A stretch of 9,218 nucleotides of DNA from Deltaproteobacteria bacterium (GTDB taxonomy: Bacteria > Myxococcota > UBA727 > JABDBI01). This document shows, piece after piece, positions 5,036 through 9,218 of this stretch (position 1 is its first letter; every line of letters starts with the position of its first letter). Under the pieces are notes generated by a model. The model was not told the origin of the DNA. It did not search any database and worked only from the letters and a program-made list of their open reading frames with translations. Position numbers and translations under genes: made by a program. The stretch is from NCBI GenBank assembly GCA_016764955.1, contig JAESQZ010000198.1, positions 1-9,218 of the forward strand, read 5' to 3'.

Positions 5036-5740
5036 ATGAAAAACAGCTTGAAATTAGGACTTGGTGTAGCGCTTTCGGGATCGCTACTCCTAGTCGGATG
5101 TACCAGTTCTAAAACCAATGAGCGAATTGAGGCACTTGAGAAACAAGTTGCAGCTATTGAGAAGAAGCTTTCACCAGCTAGGCCTCAACCGCCAACCCAA
5201 GACAAAGCATACAAGCTACCAGTCGGCAACAGCCCGGTATTAGGTAAGAAAAATGCGCCAGTAAACGTTGTAGTCTTCAGTGACGGCCAGTGCCCTTACT
5301 GTGCAGGTGCTGACCAGCTCTTAAGAGACGCGGTTAAAGACCCTGAGCTGAAGGCCAAAGTAAACGTCGTGTTTAAAAACTTCCCACTCTCCTTTCATCA
5401 AGATGCAAAGCCAGCAGCCAAAGCCGCATTAGCTGCTAAGGAGCAAGGCGAAGAGAAATTCTGGGCCATGATGGACAAAGTATTTGCTAATCAACGCAGC
5501 CTAACCCCAGCAAACTTCAACAAGTGGGCCAAAGAAATTGGACTCAATGTGACTAAGTTCAAAGAAGATGTGAAAAAGAATGACGGCAAATATGAAGCAT
5601 CCATTAAAGCTGACATGGAGCTGGGCACAAATTCAGCTAATGTGCGTGGAACCCCTTCAATTTACGTAGGTGGCTGGGAGCTCCGTGAGCGTTCTGTCCA
5701 AGGAATCAAGAACCTGATTAAAGAAAAGAACTTGATCTAA
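5036..5740 (+). CDS. DsbA-like thioredoxin-fold lipoprotein
   Basis: A 234-aa envelope thiol oxidoreductase. Residues 1-22 are a lipoprotein signal (KNSLK n-region, hydrophobic core, lipobox LVGC) with Cys22 as the predicted lipid attachment site. Residues 28-45 (ERIEALEKQVAAIEKKL) form a short coiled coil that could give dimers or a stalk. A Pro-rich linker (47-53) follows. Residues 60-234 are a DsbA-type thioredoxin domain with active site CPYC (86-89) after VVVFSDGQ, a helical insertion with FPLSFHQDAKPAA (116-128), and the cis-proline loop GTPSIYVGG (Thr206-Pro207). CPYC with Thr before the cis-proline is seen in DsbA/DsbG-like and BdbD-like proteins; oxidase versus isomerase function cannot be decided here. 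No DsbB gene is adjacent. Downstream is a palindromic repeat with possible terminator function. Confidence 0.9.
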   Translation: MKNSLKLGLGVALSGSLLLVGCTSSKTNERIEALEKQVAAIEKKLSPARPQPPTQDKAYKLPVGNSPVLGKKNAPVNVVVFSDGQCPYCAGADQLLRDAVKDPELKAKVNVVFKNFPLSFHQDAKPAAKAALAAKEQGEEKFWAMMDKVFANQRSLTPANFNKWAKEIGLNVTKFKEDVKKNDGKYEASIKADMELGTNSANVRGTPSIYVGGWELRERSVQGIKNLIKEKNLI

Positions 5741-5748
5741 AAGCTTGT

Positions 5749-5862
5749 TGTCATCCCGGGCTTGACCCGGGATCCAGAAATAGCGCAACAATACTGGACC
5801 CCGGCTCGGAGGCCGGGGTGACACGGGAATTGCTGGCCCGGGATGACAGACTCTTTTTTTTT
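5749..5862 (+). terminator. Possible repeat-built terminator ahead of glmS
   Basis: TGTCATCCCGGG (5749-5760) can pair perfectly over 12 bases with CCCGGGATGACA (5837-5848), and five bases later comes a run of nine T (5854-5862). An RNA from the DsbA-like gene would thus carry a GC-rich outer stem, enclosing hairpin 2, followed by U9. The outer stem competes with local hairpin 1 and the stem-to-T distance is somewhat long, so efficiency is uncertain. Confidence 0.4.
5750..5822. repeat. Palindromic element, copy 3 (GTCA...TGAC, two hairpins)
   Basis: The two halves match copy 2 at 3471-3556 base for base: hairpin 1 ATCCCGGG / CCCGGGAT (5753-5760, 5766-5773) and hairpin 2 CCCCGGC / GCCGGGG (5799-5805, 5812-5818). 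The terminal GTCA and TGAC and the TCCAG / CTGGA middle stem are also shared. The internal spacer is only 16 bases (5778-5793) and unrelated to that of copy 2. A fragment CCCGGGATGACA at 5837-5848 is the reverse complement of the start of this element, so a partial extra end lies just downstream. Confidence 0.92.
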
Positions 5863-5863
5863 G

Positions 5864-5869
5864 TATAAA
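5864..5869 (+). promoter_or_regulatory. Candidate -10 element of glmS
   Basis: TATAAA follows the T tract and ends 8 bases before the glmS ATG. No recognisable -35 lies at the expected distance; the sequence there belongs to the repeat remnant. If used, the mRNA would start within a few bases of the ATG and be leaderless or nearly so, which agrees with the lack of a Shine-Dalgarno for glmS. Confidence 0.3.
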
Positions 5870-5877
5870 GATCTATC

Positions 5878-7713
5878 ATGTGCGGAATTGTAGGCTACAT
5901 TGGGAACCGTCCAGCTGAGTCACTGTTACTAGATGGGCTTAAGAGACTCGAATACCGAGGATATGACTCCGCAGGCATTGCAACGCTTCATGAGGGCCAA
6001 ACCTACTTAAGAAGAGCACCTGGTCGCCTTGATAACCTAAAAAAACGCCTTCAAAACAACCCTGCTTTAGGCAATGTTGGCATCTCACATACCCGTTGGG
6101 CTTCGCATGGCAGCCCTAGTGAACAAAATGCGCACCCTCATCAATTTGGCAACATCGCACTCGTACACAATGGTATCATTGAAAATCACGAAGAACTCAA
6201 ACAAGAGCTGCAACAACTTGGCCATCAATTTCAATCTGATACAGACAGTGAAATTTTAGCTCATCTAATCGCGCGCTATTGCGAACAAACTCCAGATAAC
6301 TTCGCCAAAGCCATCCGTCAGGCGCTTACGCGTGTTGAAGGTGCTTATGCTCTTGCTATACTCGATACAAAGCATCCTGACATTTTGATCGGCGTCAAAC
6401 AAGCTTGCCCGCTTGTCGTTGGAATTGCAGAAGGTGAAAACTTTCTAGCCTCTGATTTCCCCGCCGTTTTAAGTCATACACGCCAATTCTACATACTAGA
6501 TGATGGCGAAATGGCTATCTTAACAGCCAGTCATATTCAAATTACTGACCTAGAGGGGAAACGTAAAACCAAAGAACCCATCACGCTAAATTGGTCACCC
6601 GCAGCGGCAGAAAAAGCTGGCTACAAGCATTTTATGCTCAAAGAAATCTTTGAGCAGCCACAAGCCGTAATAGATACGCTTTGCGGACGACTCGACCATG
6701 ACAAAATCGAACAAGCTTTTCTCGGAATTCAAATAGAACATCTATCTAACATAGAGCGAATTACTTTGATTGGATGTGGTACCTCCTATCATGCCGCTCT
6801 GGTTGGCAAACGCTACATTGAAGCACTAGCAAAAATACCGGTTGAGGTCGATTTTGCCAGCGAATTTCGCTATCGAAATCCACTGATACAAAACAATCAT
6901 TTGGTCTTAGGAGTCTCACAATCCGGAGAAACAGCTGATACTTTAGCAGCACTCAAGCTCGCACAGTCCCAAAATGCTTATACAATGGCCGTCTGTAATG
7001 TGTTGGATTCAGCAATACCAAGATTATGCAATCAAAGCATTGGTACTTTTTATACCCACGCTGGCCCAGAAATAAGCGTAGCCAGCACCAAAGCATTTAC
7101 AACACAATTGGTAAGCCTCTATCTTATTGCGCTGCTACTCGGAAAACAGCGGGGCACTCTAAACTCTAAAGACTTACAAAGACGCCTTGAAAATCTTTAT
7201 AGCCTACCAATGCTCTTAGAAAAAGTCCTGGAACACGAAGCAAGTATTCAGCAAGTAGCGAAGAATTGGCTAAAATCAGAGCATATGCTCTTCATGGGTC
7301 GAGGCTTTCTAGACATCGTCGCACGAGAAGGCGCCTTAAAAACAAAAGAAATTTCGTATATTCATGCTGAGGCTTATGCAGCTGGCGAAATGAAACATGG
7401 TCCTATTGCTCTAATTGATGACAAAATGCCTGTCGTTGTTTTGGCTATTAAAGATTACTTATATGAAAAAACACTTTCTAATCTTGAGGAAGTAAAATCT
7501 CGAGGTGCTCAAATAATCGTTCTTTGCAATGAAGATGACCAAAAGCTTCGCTCTTTATACCCTGATGCGCTTTTAATCCCTAGCTGCCCTCCTGACCTGC
7601 TTCCTGCGGTTGCTATTTTGCCCCTACAAATTTTAGCCTATCATTTAGCAAACCTACGAGGTTTGGATGTCGATCAACCCCGCAACCTAGCGAAGAGTGT
7701 GACCATTGAATGA
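5878..7713 (+). CDS. glmS: Glutamine--fructose-6-phosphate aminotransferase (isomerizing)
   Basis: A 611-aa cytoplasmic enzyme making glucosamine-6-phosphate from fructose-6-phosphate and glutamine, the first step towards UDP-GlcNAc for peptidoglycan and LPS. The N-terminus MCGIVGYIG gives Cys2, the glutaminase nucleophile after Met removal, which fixes the start at 5878. The class II glutaminase domain continues with RLEYRGYDSAG, SHTRWASHG, NAHPH and SDTDSE. Two SIS sugar-isomerase domains follow, with GCGTS (299-303) and SQSGE (347-351) in the first, and GRGFLDIVAREGALKTKE plus AEAYAAGEMKHGPIALI in the second. The C-terminal tail LRGLDVDQPRNLAKSVTIE has the conserved active-site Lys. All key residues are present. 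There is no Shine-Dalgarno. The stop overlaps the start of mgtE by 8 bases, implying one operon. Confidence 0.98.
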   Translation: MCGIVGYIGNRPAESLLLDGLKRLEYRGYDSAGIATLHEGQTYLRRAPGRLDNLKKRLQNNPALGNVGISHTRWASHGSPSEQNAHPHQFGNIALVHNGIIENHEELKQELQQLGHQFQSDTDSEILAHLIARYCEQTPDNFAKAIRQALTRVEGAYALAILDTKHPDILIGVKQACPLVVGIAEGENFLASDFPAVLSHTRQFYILDDGEMAILTASHIQITDLEGKRKTKEPITLNWSPAAAEKAGYKHFMLKEIFEQPQAVIDTLCGRLDHDKIEQAFLGIQIEHLSNIERITLIGCGTSYHAALVGKRYIEALAKIPVEVDFASEFRYRNPLIQNNHLVLGVSQSGETADTLAALKLAQSQNAYTMAVCNVLDSAIPRLCNQSIGTFYTHAGPEISVASTKAFTTQLVSLYLIALLLGKQRGTLNSKDLQRRLENLYSLPMLLEKVLEHEASIQQVAKNWLKSEHMLFMGRGFLDIVAREGALKTKEISYIHAEAYAAGEMKHGPIALIDDKMPVVVLAIKDYLYEKTLSNLEEVKSRGAQIIVLCNEDDQKLRSLYPDALLIPSCPPDLLPAVAILPLQILAYHLANLRGLDVDQPRNLAKSVTIE

Positions 7714-9019
7714 ACTAGAACTTAAGGCCCATTTCGCCTCGATTACGCACCCTGCAGATATCACAGAGTACCTGGAAGATGTTCCTATTGCTGAGTGGCC
7801 TAAGCTTCTAAACCTCATTGAAGACCGTGAAAAACGGGCTAAAGTTGTTGCTGAAATTGATGAAAGCCGCTGGAAGGACTTGCTTTCAGAATTTAGCCCC
7901 GCCGAAGTTGCGGAGCTTATTGAGGAAATGGAGTCCGATGACGCGGCAGACGTTATCGCCAAAATTCCCTTACCGCTTCGATATGAGGTCCTGTATCGCC
8001 TTCCCAAAGAACAGCGACATCAAGTCTTAGAGCTCTTGGGATATCCAGAAGACTCCGCCGGCGGTATCATGCAGGTGGAATTGGTTCGGGTCCCCCAAAA
8101 TGCTTTGGTTTCCGATGCAATTCAAAGAGTCCGAGAGCTGGTCGAAGACGATGTTCAAGTTCTAGCCGTTTGGGTGGTAGACAAAGAAGATCGCCTAGTT
8201 GGATCCATTGAGCTAGCTGACTTGCTGATTCACAAGTCAACTCGGCCAATTAGAGATCTGATGACCAAAGATGTGGTTTGTGTCAAACCTCTTGTAGACC
8301 AAAGAGAAGTTGGGGAGCTCTTCAAAAAGTACGATTTACTCACTCTGCCAGTCGTTGATGATGAAAATCATCTAATTGGTCGCATCTCCGTAGATGACGT
8401 TGTTGATGTTCTCTCTGAGGAAGCAGAAGAAGACACTTTAAGAATGGCGGGTACGAGTCCTGAAGAGCTCGCCTACCCTACTCAGGTTTTTTCAATTGCA
8501 AGAGTTCGCTTACCTTGGTTAGGAGTTGCATTATTTTGCTCACTTATTTCAGCCTCACTCCTAACATTTTTCGAACCGCTTCTCGAACAAATGGCGGTTA
8601 TCTATGCCTTTTTGCCAGTTATTATGGCGATGGGGGGAAACGTCGGTATACAGTCTTCCACCATTCTGATTCGTTCATTAGCATCTCGAAAAACAGACCT
8701 ACGTGAAATTCCCCAAGTGCTCTTTAAAGAAATTCGAGTTGGATTAATTATGGGGTTATTTTATGGCCTCTGCGCAGGTTCTGTAGCCACATTCATCTTA
8801 AGTAAACAAAATTATGCGCTAGGCGGAATGGTGTTTATATCGATGATATTTGCCATGATTACAGCTGCTGCGCTTGGCGTGCTAGCCCCAACGCTCCTGC
8901 AAAAACTTGGGGTAGATCCGGCAATCGCAACAGGACCTTTCGTAACGACTCTCAATGATATCACCGGTATCTTGGTTTACGTTTCGACAGCACGGTTTTT
9001 TATGACAGCTCTAGTTTAG
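7706..9019 (+). CDS. mgtE: Magnesium transporter MgtE
   Basis: A 437-aa inner-membrane Mg2+ channel. Residues 1-115 form the superhelical MgtE_N domain, rich in acidic residues (SPAEVAELIEEMESDDAADVI). Residues about 118-185 and 186-248 are two CBS domains, which sense cytoplasmic Mg2+ and gate the pore. A linker helix leads to five membrane segments from about 269 to the end. The conserved GGNVGIQ (310-316) and TTLNDITG (Asp418, corresponding to the pore-lining Asp of the family) are intact. The start is TTG 7706: an in-frame TGA at 7700-7702 excludes anything earlier, no ATG lies near, and GAAGAG (7692-7697) is a suitable ribosome binding site. The start sits inside the end of glmS. The next gene begins 2 bases after the stop. 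Length is close to that of known MgtE proteins. Confidence 0.96.
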   Translation: MNELELKAHFASITHPADITEYLEDVPIAEWPKLLNLIEDREKRAKVVAEIDESRWKDLLSEFSPAEVAELIEEMESDDAADVIAKIPLPLRYEVLYRLPKEQRHQVLELLGYPEDSAGGIMQVELVRVPQNALVSDAIQRVRELVEDDVQVLAVWVVDKEDRLVGSIELADLLIHKSTRPIRDLMTKDVVCVKPLVDQREVGELFKKYDLLTLPVVDDENHLIGRISVDDVVDVLSEEAEEDTLRMAGTSPEELAYPTQVFSIARVRLPWLGVALFCSLISASLLTFFEPLLEQMAVIYAFLPVIMAMGGNVGIQSSTILIRSLASRKTDLREIPQVLFKEIRVGLIMGLFYGLCAGSVATFILSKQNYALGGMVFISMIFAMITAAALGVLAPTLLQKLGVDPAIATGPFVTTLNDITGILVYVSTARFFMTALV

Positions 9020-9021
9020 TG

Positions 9022-9218
9022 ATGGCCATGCACCTAACCCTTTTCACCATCGCACTCTCACTGGCATTAAGCCAACCAGCTCTTTGTTGGAACAACCATG
9101 CTATCTTAAGCAAATTAGCAACTGACAACTTCAAAGGTCTCAGCCCAAAAAACAAAGTCAAAGCAGAGCCACTTGAGTCATTCTTAAAATCTGACTGGCA
9201 AAAAATCATTAAATTAAT
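9022..9218 (+). CDS. Secreted protein of unknown function, 5' part only
   Basis: The frame opens at ATG 9022 (a second in-frame ATG is at 9028), two bases after the mgtE stop, and is still open at the window end, giving 65 codons. Residues 1-22 (MAMHLTLFTIALSLALSQPALC) look like a Sec signal peptide with cleavage after ALC. The predicted mature protein begins WNNHAILSKLA. A mature N-terminal Trp followed by a nearby His recalls zinc-dependent phospholipase C/S1-P1 nuclease enzymes, where Trp1 binds zinc, but this rests on a few residues and is only a suggestion. The rest (KVKAEPLESFLKSDWQKIIK) gives no family I recognise. The position suggests co-transcription with glmS and mgtE. Confidence 0.6.
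   Translation, partial: MAMHLTLFTIALSLALSQPALCWNNHAILSKLATDNFKGLSPKNKVKAEPLESFLKSDWQKIIKL

Noticed and set aside
5741..5877. glmS ribozyme upstream of glmS
   Set aside because: The 137-base gap is filled by palindromic copy 3, its remnant and a T tract; I see no ribozyme core, and that ribozyme is typical of Gram-positive bacteria.
7687..8249. Reverse-strand open frames within mgtE
   Set aside because: They lie opposite well-conserved MgtE_N and CBS coding sequence, have no recognisable domain and low-complexity Ser/Arg-rich composition; they are antisense shadows.

Overview
This is a chromosomal housekeeping segment from a Gram-negative bacterium. Evidence for that is two lipoproteins with lipoboxes, periplasmic thiol-redox proteins, and the standard 609-aa-class GlmS and 670-aa-class UvrB. 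No gene is lineage-diagnostic. The moderate base composition, the mix of genes and the abundance of GC-rich palindromes fit an under-sampled proteobacterial-type lineage, but I cannot name it from sequence alone. No phage, transposase, CRISPR, tRNA or rRNA gene is visible.

Layout. The window opens in the 3' end of a yggS/PLPBP-family gene, whose stop codon lies inside a palindromic repeat. A small 19-bp tandem array and a plausible promoter follow. Next comes a tightly packed, overlapping set: def (peptide deformylase), a small DsbD-alpha-like lipoprotein gene, and uvrB. After a second palindromic repeat comes trxB, which overlaps tail-to-tail a reverse-strand YbjN-domain gene. Divergent from that is a DsbA-like thioredoxin-fold lipoprotein with a strong Shine-Dalgarno. 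A third copy of the palindromic repeat, ending in a T tract, separates it from glmS. glmS is followed without a gap by mgtE, and then by the start of a secreted protein that runs off the window.

Theme. Three genes handle thiol redox: cytoplasmic TrxB, an envelope DsbA-like lipoprotein and an envelope DsbD-alpha-like domain. The rest are general housekeeping genes: protein maturation, excision repair, amino-sugar synthesis and magnesium uptake.

The unusual part is the repeat content. Two different palindromic element types have invaded this gene-dense region and touch reading frames three times. One, about 189 bp, sits in frame inside the signal peptide of the DsbD-alpha-like lipoprotein. It adds about 63 codons, and only the reading frame in use is open through it. 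It is itself an inverted dimer whose halves show compensating stem changes. The other type (GTCA, hairpin, short stem, hairpin, TGAC) is present three times with different but self-complementary stem sequences. It provides the stop codons and short C-terminal tails of YggS and UvrB. This resembles in principle the Rickettsia palindromic elements known to insert into coding genes, but whether these elements are described in this organism cannot be told here.
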